This document shows positions 25,561 to 32,353 of a stretch of DNA of 46,324 nt, one piece after another; position 1 is the stretch's first letter; the number at the start of each line of letters is the position of its first letter. The notes beneath the pieces were generated by a model. That model was given only the letters and a program-made list of their open reading frames with translations. It was not told where the DNA came from and did not search any database. The stretch is from an uncultured cyanobacterium. Its GTDB lineage: Bacteria; Cyanobacteriota; Cyanobacteriia; PCC-6307; Cyanobiaceae. The position numbers and the translations under genes were made by a program. The stretch spans positions 1-46,324 of the forward strand of contig CAIOGZ010000031.1 in NCBI GenBank assembly GCA_903858015.1, read 5' to 3'.

Positions 25561-27369
25561 CTATGAATTTCCATTCATCGTTTCGATTATCTGTCTTAGC
25601 ATGGACAATTCAGCTTCTAGCTCTTGAACCCTATTATCATTTATATTTCTAGAATTGCCACCTGCGATTCTGTACCCAGTTGCCATTTGAAGTTCATCTT
25701 TCATCGGCATCACTGGTTGATAGAGACGATGATAAGCACGCCCCAAAGCCCCTCTGAATAGTATTAGCTCTGGTATTTCTGTTCCGGCACCAAGAATGTG
25801 CTCACGTGAAATACCTGGATAAGGATCAATATACACTACCTTTTTGATGCCTAGTTGATAAGCTTTCTTGGAACATAGTTCACAGGGGCTCGCTGTTGAA
25901 AACAGAACGCCACCTTGTATGGGTTCGCCTCCATACTTAGCAAGCTGTAAAAACGCATTTTCCTCGGCATGAAGTGAACGGGTATGGACCTGGTTTTTCT
26001 CGCCCTCAACCTCATTTTGTAGGTCTTTAAAGCAAAATGAAAGATTTCTTCCACAAAGACGTTCACTTCCTTTTACTGGTTGATATGTTTGCTCTAAGAC
26101 CGTATGAAATTTCTCGTCTGTCCTTTCATATATGCTGTAAACACCCTCTTCGCCACCGTTTAATAACTCTTCGGCATTTCGCAATACGCAAGGCGTTTGC
26201 CCTTGGGGAGAGTTATTCCATCCAACAGCTTTAATTGAAAAGTTTTGATCTGTGATTACTGCACCTACTTGCCTTGATATACAGCCAGAATTGAGTTTTA
26301 CTGAATATGCAAGTTGCATGCAGCGCTCAATCGAAGTTGGAGTTACTAGGCCAGGATGTAGAATTAATGAAATATACCAGTAAAGTTGGCAGCTCAGTTC
26401 ATTATTATTAAATGGCTGCCTATCTGGATTATTAATATGAATATCTGCAATTTCAATGCATTTTTGAATGTTTTGAGATGTAAATATATTCTTGCCAGAC
26501 AGCTTCTTTGGGTATTCCTTGGTGTCAAGGGCAATAATTTGCTCTTCTGAGAATTTATGAGTTTTTCGCAAATAGCTTAGTCTCTCGGCATTCGGCGTGT
26601 TTATTGACATTAGGTAGAAGCCAGCATACCGTTGATGGAAATATATAGCTTCGAAAGGATTTCGGATGGCATCTATTACAATGAATGCGCCATTTCTTTG
26701 CTTGTCTCTAATTGCTTTTATGAGTTTATTGATAATTTTAGGCATTGTGAATATTCTGTCTGCATTAAACTGAGTGAGATTTGCAGAACCAGAAGCTCTT
26801 ATATTATCACCGGCTTGCTGATAGACAGCGGTATAAGAATCTGTGCCTAGATTAGCTTGTAAAGCTTCTTTGAACTGTTCACAGAAAATGGGTAATTTTT
26901 TAAAGTAAGTCTCCCAAGCCTTGTCCTTCTTTGCCAGCTTCTCTTCGGGCGTTGAATCTAGGAGTGCATCGTATTCAGCTATGTACGTATGAGCATCAAT
27001 GTAACTATCCTTAAATCCATCCAACTGCCTGCAAACGTATTCTTTTTCATGCTTCAATATGCTAGCAGCAAGTATGCAGAAATCATCAAAAGACAATTGA
27101 AGAATAATTCTAGTAATTACCGCTCGTATTTGTATCGTTACAAAAGGCCTCCAATTCTTCATTATGTACTTGCTAACAATCTGAAACTTTCTTTTATCGT
27201 TGTCGGTGCTATAGATCTTTGACGCCTCCGGCAATTCGGGAACCTCCGACGAAAGAATATGGGCTGCAGTGGAGCAGCCAGAGCCGGTTCTTCCGGTTAG
27301 CCCAATAACCAAAAAATCACTGGTTTCTTTGTAGAGACGATTAAGCGCATCTGCAACATCGTCAGTCAT
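25561..27369 (-). CDS. avcD: Antiviral dCTP/dCMP deaminase (AvcD-type anti-phage protein)
   Basis: The 602-residue protein joins an N-terminal P-loop kinase-like domain to a C-terminal cytidine/deoxycytidylate deaminase domain, the layout of AvcD (DCD) proteins, which stop phage by draining the dCTP/dCMP pool. Visible are the P-loop VIGLTGRTGSGCSTA (G26-x4-G31-C32-S33, with Cys where the Walker lysine is expected), a nucleotide-kinase-like FIVIDAIRNPFEAIYF, and the zinc site H467-A-E469 with P495-C496-E-L-C499. A preceding NSGCISRQVGAVITD block is also deaminase-like. A GGAG lies 8 bases before ATG 27369. The gene is far more AT-rich than its neighbours, a sign of transfer. A folded RNA segment lies just upstream and may inhibit it (see 27528-27618). 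Confidence 0.85.
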   Translation of the reverse strand: MTDDVADALNRLYKETSDFLVIGLTGRTGSGCSTAAHILSSEVPELPEASKIYSTDNDKRKFQIVSKYIMKNWRPFVTIQIRAVITRIILQLSFDDFCILAASILKHEKEYVCRQLDGFKDSYIDAHTYIAEYDALLDSTPEEKLAKKDKAWETYFKKLPIFCEQFKEALQANLGTDSYTAVYQQAGDNIRASGSANLTQFNADRIFTMPKIINKLIKAIRDKQRNGAFIVIDAIRNPFEAIYFHQRYAGFYLMSINTPNAERLSYLRKTHKFSEEQIIALDTKEYPKKLSGKNIFTSQNIQKCIEIADIHINNPDRQPFNNNELSCQLYWYISLILHPGLVTPTSIERCMQLAYSVKLNSGCISRQVGAVITDQNFSIKAVGWNNSPQGQTPCVLRNAEELLNGGEEGVYSIYERTDEKFHTVLEQTYQPVKGSERLCGRNLSFCFKDLQNEVEGEKNQVHTRSLHAEENAFLQLAKYGGEPIQGGVLFSTASPCELCSKKAYQLGIKKVVYIDPYPGISREHILGAGTEIPELILFRGALGRAYHRLYQPVMPMKDELQMATGYRIAGGNSRNINDNRVQELEAELSMLRQIIETMNGNS

Positions 27370-27527
27370 GCTAGTCTCCGTTGCAGAGGAAAATGTATAT
27401 TGGACCGCTTCCTAATGGCTGGTAAAAGCATTGTGCTCTTTTTGTGGGCCAATGTTTGCAAGGATAGAACCTGGTTAGAAGCAACTCTCGTAGCTTACTA
27501 TCTGCGAATGAATTCGTCTACGGCTAT

Positions 27528-27618
27528 GGGTGGTTCACGGACGGGCCTTAAGCCCATTCCGGCTGCCCTGGTCTCAGCCGCAGCCTGGTAGCTCTCCGCC
27601 GTGAAGTGAAAACCACCC
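27528..27618 (-). ncRNA. Structured RNA upstream of avcD, candidate AvcI-like inhibitory RNA
   Basis: Read on the minus strand, GGGTGGTTTTCACTTCACGG (27618-27599) pairs with CCGTGAACCACCC (27540-27528). That is 7 plus 6 base pairs around a 7-base bulge. Inside the closed region are two more hairpins: GGCTGC/GCAGCC and GGGC-TTAAG-GCCC. This multibranched fold sits about 160 bases before the avcD start on the same strand. In Vibrio and E. coli, avcD is preceded by AvcI, an RNA that holds the deaminase inactive until phage blocks its synthesis. The placement and strong pairing fit, but I cannot match the sequence to known AvcI. A remnant of a mobile element end is an alternative. Confidence 0.45.
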
Positions 27619-27920
27619 CCGTATCTCTTCTCAGAACATGAGCCGGATACTTTGAACCCTTAGCTCATCCCTTGACCCTGCAGCACCCCGACTGGTCGCG
27701 GTTCAGTTGGGGTATGGCGCGCTTGAAAGACCGCCACCTGCATCTGCTCAAGTCAAGCGCCTGCTCGATGTCGAGAGCGAAGGCTTCTGGCGAGGCCTCA
27801 CCCGCGCCTGCGGGGCCACAGCCTTGCGCGCCGTCCGAGCTTGGCTGATCTGATGCCCAGGCAGGCCCTGGATCCGGTGACGGCGCGAACAGCTGCTTGC
27901 CCTCAACACCTCCGTTAGAG

Positions 27921-28020
27921 ATGGTCATTCGTAAGCGAGAGGCCAGGGTGACCGAGGCCAAGGCCCAGCGCTCCAGCCTCCTAGATGCGGTTGCCACGGG
28001 CGGCGTGTGCTGATGACCAG
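27921..28020 (+). pseudogene. Remnant of a Phd-type antitoxin gene (N-terminal half)
   Basis: The segment starts ATGGTCATTCGTAAGCGAG and reads MVIRKREARVTEAKAQ then SSLLDAVATGG, clearly the same gene as the intact antitoxin at 32105 (MVIRMRQVTVAEAKAQLSSL). A one-base deletion near 28002 and stop codons right after break it, and the second half is missing. A C-terminal remnant of the same family lies at 31393-31468. The 300 bases before this remnant contain no recognisable gene. Confidence 0.7.
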
Positions 28021-28079
28021 TGCGGGATCTGCTTCCCAGCTATGAGCACCGCCCCGGAAGCCAGTCAGGAGCACGTACG

Positions 28080-28090
28080 GTATCCTATAC
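28080..28090. promoter_or_regulatory. Possible operator of the yefM-yoeB pair
   Basis: GTATCCTATAC is a perfect 4-3-4 inverted repeat 17 bases before the antitoxin ATG. It overlaps the expected -10 area, as in autoregulated toxin-antitoxin promoters. The assignment is by position and symmetry only. Confidence 0.35.
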
Positions 28091-28107
28091 AGACATGGTG
28101 ATTGTCC

Positions 28108-28359
28108 ATGGACTCCATCTCCTACACCGCAGCCAGGGCCAACCTGGCGCAGGCGATGAAGCGTGTCTGTGCCGACAATGAGCCGATGATCATCACGCGC
28201 AACGGTGAACCCTCTGTGGTGATGCTGTCGTTGGACGACTTCAAGGCCTTGGAGGAAACCGCCTATCTGCTGCGTTCACCACGCAATGCACGGCGGCTGA
28301 TGGACGCCGTCGACGGCCTGGAAGCAGGCCGTGGCCAGGATCATGTTCTGGCGGAATGA
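28108..28359 (+). CDS. yefM: YefM/Phd-family antitoxin
   Basis: The 83-residue protein (MDSISYTAARANLAQAMKRV, then IITRNGEPSVVMLSLDDFKA, then ALEETAYLLRSPRNARRLMD) matches YefM of the YefM-YoeB type II system, with an N-terminal DNA-binding half and a C-terminal toxin-neutralising half. It binds its own promoter and the YoeB ribonuclease. The stop codon overlaps the yoeB start (ATGA), the usual coupling. Because the partner yoeB carries a nonsense codon, the antitoxin may now act alone or against another YoeB. ATG 28108 is chosen; an upstream TTG adds two residues. Confidence 0.85.
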   Translation: MDSISYTAARANLAQAMKRVCADNEPMIITRNGEPSVVMLSLDDFKALEETAYLLRSPRNARRLMDAVDGLEAGRGQDHVLAE

Positions 28360-28610
28360 AGCTGGTCTTCGCGGAACAAGCTTGGGAGGACTACCTCCAT
28401 TGGCAAGCCACCGATCAAAAGTTGCTCCAACGCATCCATGCCTTGATCAAGGAAGCCAGCCGGACCCCATTCGAAGGGTCCGGCAAACCTGAGCCGCTCC
28501 GGCATGCCCTTTCCGGTTTCTGGTAGCGACGGATCAACGAAGAACATCGGGTGGTCTACAAGGTGGCTGGCCACAGCCTGCTGATCGCCAAGTTGCGCTA
28601 TCACTACTGA
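28356..28610 (+). pseudogene. yoeB: YoeB toxin gene inactivated by a nonsense codon
   Basis: The frame reads MKLVFAEQAWEDYLHWQATD, then SGKPEPLRHALSGFW, a TAG stop at 28524-28526 (codon 57), then RRINEEHRVVYKVAGHSLLI and RYHY. In working YoeB proteins the residue after GFW/GYW is normally Ser, so a single Ser-codon to TAG change explains the break. The downstream part keeps the conserved RRINxEHRxVY and the terminal catalytic HY. Everything else is intact, so the loss looks recent. It overlaps yefM by 4 bases. Confidence 0.88.
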
Positions 28611-28684
28611 GTGAATCACTGCTCGGCTTCCCCAGCTCCAGGCGTTGAGAGATGAGGCGACACCGAGGCGCAGCTCAGCACCGA

Positions 28685-29989
28685 TCACCCCGATGCTGTT
28701 TCAAGTTTGGACTTAACGCTTGGATTCGTTTCGATCCAAGCACAGATCGGAAAGATCATTCTAAGTTTAACCCCTCGCCTTCCTGATTCACCTAATCCTT
28801 TTCGTAAAAGCTCAATAATTTTCTCGCAATCGAAATCGGAGGTTGCCTGCTGCTTTGCATAGTTACCTTCTTTCTCGATCAATGCAATCGCCTTGTTCAG
28901 TTCATAGAAGGAATAGAGATCACGTGTATCTTTTGAATGATCTCCAGCCGGACGCAGTCTTATGGCATTATCCAGTTGTGTGATGATTTCAGACCATTTA
29001 GAAGGATTGTCAAATTGTTGTGCTTGGCAATAAAGTAGGTCCTTCATTGCATAGGCGAGTTGACCATGATAGCGATGCAGAATGGAGCTCTCATCGGAAT
29101 CACTTTCGGCCGGGATTGTTTCCACAAGTGACTTGAAAATGACTATCGTTGCTTCCATTGTGTCTCCAACCTCGCGAAACTTTTTGGCGTTAGCTGAATC
29201 ATTAAAAATCTCGAAAAAGGTTTCTCGCGTAAATCCCTCTGGTTTAATTGTGTCAAGCATGCTGATTAACTCAATTGCATATTTCTCACGGGTGCGAAGT
29301 GCGCGATAAAAAACGTCTGATCTTGTGCTTGACATTGCTTTGCTGAGACCTTCCTTGAGCTGCTTGACTTCACTATCGCTAGGAGGGTGCTTCGGATCTT
29401 CGATTATTTTATAGCTTATGCTCCTGGTAGTTGAGGCCGTTCTCAGTTCGGCCTCCAGGTTGTCTTGTTTTTCGGCTACTTGTTTAACATCTTTGAGCAA
29501 ATTAGATTGAACCACTTCGATGAGCGCACGACCACTATATCCCCCAATCATGCTCACAGCAATAATCTGAATCAGGCTTCGAATTTGCTCAAACTCGGTA
29601 ATATATTTATTTGCTTCTTTAAACGTGTCGCTCGGGAGTACCTGATGAAACTCATAGGGCAAGACCATGAAGATTATGTACGCACCACCGATCCCGCCTA
29701 GAATATCAGCAAAATAGCCTAAAGATATTTTATTTAGATCTTTATTCTCATGATGCGGAACTTCAATCAGGCGGTCTTTTGTTGAATAGAGGATGCCTCC
29801 TAAGGCCCCACTGGTCGTAATCAGAAAGAAGAAGCTAACCCCTGGCTTGAAGTAGGTTGGGAGGATAATCGGGTTAATGAGTGAAAAAGCGCAGGCACCC
29901 GCCACCCCAAGGCAGAAAAACACCCCAAATAGCCAAAGGTCCTTCAAGAGTCTTGAGTGGGGCATCGCCATAGGCACAGAGATTTCCAT
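28685..29989 (-). CDS. Four-helix membrane protein with a soluble helical tail, unknown function
   Basis: This 434-residue protein has four predicted membrane helices (about residues 18-44, 51-68, 92-112 and 137-158), a short charged coiled coil (about 160-185, VAEKQDNLEAELR), and a long cytosolic helical region ending near ICAWIETNPSVKSKL. The tail contains repeat-like helices such as HRYHGQLAYAMKDLLYC and IITQLDNAIRLRPAGDH, which look TPR-like, but I cannot name the family. It is AT-rich, lies between avcD, a yefM/yoeB pair and other defence-island genes, and is read on the minus strand. A membrane effector of an unrecognised defence system is a fair guess, but there is no direct evidence. 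Start ATG 29989 is preferred over GTG 30064; other starts are possible. Confidence 0.6.
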   Translation of the reverse strand: MEISVPMAMPHSRLLKDLWLFGVFFCLGVAGACAFSLINPIILPTYFKPGVSFFFLITTSGALGGILYSTKDRLIEVPHHENKDLNKISLGYFADILGGIGGAYIIFMVLPYEFHQVLPSDTFKEANKYITEFEQIRSLIQIIAVSMIGGYSGRALIEVVQSNLLKDVKQVAEKQDNLEAELRTASTTRSISYKIIEDPKHPPSDSEVKQLKEGLSKAMSSTRSDVFYRALRTREKYAIELISMLDTIKPEGFTRETFFEIFNDSANAKKFREVGDTMEATIVIFKSLVETIPAESDSDESSILHRYHGQLAYAMKDLLYCQAQQFDNPSKWSEIITQLDNAIRLRPAGDHSKDTRDLYSFYELNKAIALIEKEGNYAKQQATSDFDCEKIIELLRKGLGESGRRGVKLRMIFPICAWIETNPSVKSKLETASG

Positions 29990-30111
29990 CAACGTCCCAT
30001 AACTTTCTCGACAAGAATACTTGTATCTCAGGCAAAAATGCTGCTTATTCACCTCCCTTGACACAGGACAGGAGTAGGCGCAGTGGATTCCACTACGAAT
30101 GGCGATACGCC

Positions 30112-30384
30112 ATGGCCCAGCCGCGAGGGGCCGGCACTTCCCAGACTGTGCGCTTGACGGCGGAGTTACTGAAGCGCATCGACCGTTTCGCCGCCCGGCT
30201 GGAGGGCGAGCTGCATCTGACGGTGAGCCGCAGCGACGCTCTGCACCGCCTGCTCACTCTGGCCCTGGAAGATGCCGAGAACACCGCCGTGGCCGGAGCA
30301 ATTCTGCGGACTCTTGAACCGCGTGTGAGTTGGGAGGGGCTCAAAGCCGGCTCTGCCTCGCCAGCTCCGGCGCAAGCGCCTTGA
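30112..30384 (+). CDS. ParD/CopG-like antitoxin (copy 1)
   Basis: The 90-residue protein (SQTVRLTAELLKRIDRFAAR then LEGELHLTVSRSDALHRLLT and a Ser/Ala/Pro tail) looks like a ribbon-helix-helix antitoxin. It is a close paralogue of the gene at 31523, the two sharing most positions from the ELLxRID helix to the LALEDAE segment. Its expected relE partner overlaps by 4 bases but is broken after about 24 codons, so this antitoxin has no local toxin. The ATG at 30112 is selected because conservation with the paralogue begins there. A GGCGATACGCC repeat at 30101-30111 may be an operator. Confidence 0.8.
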   Translation: MAQPRGAGTSQTVRLTAELLKRIDRFAARLEGELHLTVSRSDALHRLLTLALEDAENTAVAGAILRTLEPRVSWEGLKAGSASPAPAQAP

Positions 30385-30480
30385 CCTACCGGATTGAATT
30401 CGTCCGGTCAGCCGCCAAGGCCTACAGCCGCCTGGATCCGGTGCTGCAGCGATGAGTGAACCGTGAGCTCAACCACGCCA
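30381..30480 (+). pseudogene. Broken relE-type toxin fragment
   Basis: From TTG 30381 the frame reads TYRIEFVRSAAKAYSRLDPV and LQR, matching the intact toxin at 31792 almost exactly (one change: Q to E), then hits TGA at 30453. Further similar sequence (VNREL) is visible to about 30480, after which it switches directly to an hsdM fragment. The remaining toxin and the phd-vapC pair found in the intact copy are missing. This is a deletion scar. Confidence 0.8.
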
Positions 30481-30496
30481 CCCCTGACATCACCCC

Positions 30497-30585
30497 ATTA
30501 GCACCGAAGTCAACCGCATCGTTCAGAAGCTCTGGATCTATTGCACCGTGCTTCGCTTGCCCATGAGCAGACCCAGCCGCCCTGG
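30497..30585 (+). pseudogene. hsdM 5' fragment with internal deletion
   Basis: The sequence beginning ATTAGCACCGAAGTCAACCG matches the start of hsdM at 32820 (ATGAGCACCGAAGCCAACCG) over about 57 bases, but the start codon is ATT. It then skips about 75 bases and resumes with TTGCCCATGAGCAGACCCAG, matching hsdM to GCCGCCCTGG. The rest of hsdM is absent. The fragment follows directly on the broken relE, giving a second, collapsed version of the relE to hsdM region. Confidence 0.85.
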
Positions 30586-30771
30586 CCTACTGATCATCGA
30601 GAACCCCTGCACTGCTTTGCTTCTCGGCAGGCTGCAACGAAATGCTCACCATCCCGCACCTACCGGAACCGGTGCGTTACTTTTATTTCAGTTGCGAGAC
30701 GCCCTCGCCAGTGTGCGCGGGCCCCAGCCCGCTCCCTGACCCTTTGGCGCCCCGCTTTGGGGTGGATCATC

Positions 30772-31275
30772 ATGGCTGCTCAGAATCCTCCACGAGAAGG
30801 TAATATTTCCCCTTCTGTGCGCAGACCTGAGCCAACTCCAGAAAGAGCCGAGCATGTCAGCGATGTATTTCGCAGATTCTTTGTGCACGCTAAGCCAGCC
30901 AAGCAGCTCCAGCTCATTGGGCCTGATGGCGTTGCCGAGGATATTCCTCTAGAGATTTACTCGGTGCTGCGGGAAGTCTTTCAGCACCTGAACGATGGTC
31001 GAGCGATCTCATTAATTCCTGATGATACCCTGCTCACCACACAGCAAGCGGCAGAGATTCTCAACATCTCCAGGCCTTGCCTCTACAGATTGCTGGATGC
31101 GGATGAAATTCCCTTTGTTCGAGTAGGCACGCATCGCAAGCTGTACCTGGCTGACGTTGAAGCGCTTCGTGAGCGTCGTCGTAACGAGAGTAGGAAAGCC
31201 CTCATTTCCATTGCTACACTCAACGAGGAATGTGATGATTATGGCTATGATTATGGGGAAACGACGCGAGAGTGA
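30772..31275 (+). CDS. Helix-turn-helix (excisionase/MerR-like) antitoxin without a toxin partner
   Basis: The 167-residue protein has a C-terminal HTH of the excisionase type: LLTTQQAAEILNISRPCLYR, then LLDADEIPFVRVGTHRKLYL and ADVEALRERRRNESRKALIS (about residues 88-150). Proteins of this type usually precede a PIN-domain toxin and serve as its antitoxin, with the N-terminal part (EHVSDVFRRFFVHAKPAK ...) contacting the toxin or promoter. No toxin follows. The next 240 bases hold only a phd remnant, so it is an orphan. ATG 30772 is chosen; the frame is open further upstream but unconvincing. Confidence 0.72.
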   Translation: MAAQNPPREGNISPSVRRPEPTPERAEHVSDVFRRFFVHAKPAKQLQLIGPDGVAEDIPLEIYSVLREVFQHLNDGRAISLIPDDTLLTTQQAAEILNISRPCLYRLLDADEIPFVRVGTHRKLYLADVEALRERRRNESRKALISIATLNEECDDYGYDYGETTRE

Positions 31276-31392
31276 CGAGGCATGATCCACTGCAGTGAGA
31301 TCTCATTCCATTCGCCTGTTTTCGCTCCCGATTGGTGTGAATACCTTGGGCTAACCACCATACCGGCGCATCACTGATGAACGCCGAGTCGT

Positions 31393-31468
31393 CTGCAGGG
31401 CTTGCGCCACGCGCTGCCTGATCAGCCCAGCAGCGGCGCCGAGACCATGCGCATGCTGTGGGATGAGG
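31393..31468 (+). pseudogene. Remnant of a Phd-type antitoxin gene (C-terminal end)
   Basis: The segment reads LRHALPDQPSSGAETMRMLW, aligned with the end of the intact antitoxin at 32105 (LRQSLPPQPSSGVDTVRALR). The upstream part is missing. Together with the N-terminal remnant at 27921 it shows that phd copies were broken in at least two ways. The surrounding region 31276-31522 has no other recognisable gene. Confidence 0.65.
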
Positions 31469-31490
31469 TTCAATCAGGGCCAGGCAGCCT

Positions 31491-31507
31491 GTAGTAAGTT
31501 CAACTAC
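31491..31507. promoter_or_regulatory. Possible operator of the parD-relE pair
   Basis: GTAGTAAGTTCAACTAC is a perfect inverted repeat (GTAGT ... ACTAC) ending 15 bases before the antitoxin ATG at 31523. Such palindromes near the start are typical of antitoxin autoregulation. No other site information is available. Confidence 0.4.
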
Positions 31508-31522
31508 AGCCAACGACACCCC

Positions 31523-31795
31523 ATGACCCAGACGCGCGGAGCCGGCGCCCCTCAGGCTGTGCGGTTGCCTCAGGAATTGCTGGAAAGAATCGACCGCTAC
31601 GCCGCTCGCTTGGAGGGCGAGCTGCACCTTTCGGTGAGCCGCAGCGACGCCCTGCGCCGCCTGCTCACCCTCGCCTTGGAAGACGCCGAGGACACCGCCG
31701 AGGCGGAAGCGATCCTGCGGGCCAATGAACCGCGTGTCAGCTGGGAGGAGCTGAAAGCCAGTTCTGAAACGCCCGCTCCGGTGCACGGTTCTTGA
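31523..31795 (+). CDS. ParD/CopG-like antitoxin (copy 2, with toxin)
   Basis: The 90-residue product (PQAVRLPQELLERIDRYAAR, LEGELHLSVSRSDALRRLLT, RVSWEELKASSETPAP) is a ribbon-helix-helix type antitoxin, paralogous to the gene at 30112. Its stop overlaps the TTG of the downstream relE toxin (TTGA, 31792-31795), giving the coupled antitoxin-toxin order. It is expected to bind the inverted repeat at 31491-31507 and the toxin. It is the first gene of an apparent message that continues through relE, phd, vapC and hsdM. Confidence 0.83.
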   Translation: MTQTRGAGAPQAVRLPQELLERIDRYAARLEGELHLSVSRSDALRRLLTLALEDAEDTAEAEAILRANEPRVSWEELKASSETPAPVHGS

Positions 31796-32052
31796 CCTAC
31801 CGGATTCAATTCGTCCGCTCAGCCGCCAAGGCCTACAGCCGCCTGGATCCGGTGCTGCAACGTCGGGTGGATCGGGAACTCCATCGCCTCGGGGAAACGC
31901 CCCGCCATGCCGGTGTGATCCGCCTGCAATCCGCCGATGAGCTCTACCGCGTGCGGATCGGCGACCTGCGTCTGCTGTTCAGTGTGGAAGATCAGATTCT
32001 GCTGCTGCTGATCGTCAAGATCGGACACCGTGGCTCGGTGTATCGCGACTGA
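31792..32052 (+). CDS. relE: RelE/ParE-family toxin
   Basis: The 86-residue protein has the RelE fold pattern: TYRIQFVRSAAKAYSRLDPV, an Arg-rich middle helix (QRRVDRELHRLGETPRHAGV) and the C-terminal ELYRVRIGDLRLLFSVED with KIGHRGSVYRD. Basic residues in the last strand are where RelE toxins act on mRNA at the ribosome. It begins with TTG overlapping the antitoxin. A second broken copy occurs at 30381. Intact and apparently functional, it must be balanced by the antitoxin at 31523. Confidence 0.87.
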   Translation: MTYRIQFVRSAAKAYSRLDPVLQRRVDRELHRLGETPRHAGVIRLQSADELYRVRIGDLRLLFSVEDQILLLLIVKIGHRGSVYRD

Positions 32053-32104
32053 CCTTCCGAGTCTCTGTTCTGCGCCCCCATCAACGCTACAGTTGGTCAT
32101 CTGG

Positions 32105-32353
32105 ATGGTCATCAGGATGCGACAAGTGACGGTGGCCGAAGCCAAGGCCCAGCTCTCCAGTCTTCTTGATGCCGTCTCCACCGGTGAGCCTGTGCTGATC
32201 ACCCGCCGCGGCAAGCCCATCGCCGAGCTGGTGGCCCGTCGCCCCGTGCGGAATCTGCTGCCCCAACTCCAGGCCCTGCGTCAGTCACTGCCTCCTCAGC
32301 CCAGCAGTGGTGTCGACACCGTGCGCGCCCTGCGGGAGGACGCCACCGGCTAA
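32105..32353 (+). CDS. Phd-family antitoxin paired with vapC
   Basis: The 82-residue product (MVIRMRQVTVAEAKAQLSSL then DAVSTGEPVLITRRGKPIAE) is a Phd/YefM-type antitoxin. Its C-terminus (LRQSLPPQPSSGVDTVRALR) should wrap the toxin. The stop overlaps the start of the vapC gene by one base (TAATG). ATG 32105 is preferred over ATG 32117 because the decayed copy at 27921 keeps the first and not the second. Directly repeated TGGTCATC elements lie before and over the start and may bear on regulation. Confidence 0.85.
   Translation: MVIRMRQVTVAEAKAQLSSLLDAVSTGEPVLITRRGKPIAELVARRPVRNLLPQLQALRQSLPPQPSSGVDTVRALREDATG

Noticed and set aside
27528..27618. Riboswitch or group II intron piece instead of AvcI
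   Set aside because: No riboswitch consensus core, no intron domain V signature with a paired GTTC end, and no reverse transcriptase nearby. A transposon-end RNA is not fully excluded, so the AvcI call is kept at moderate confidence.
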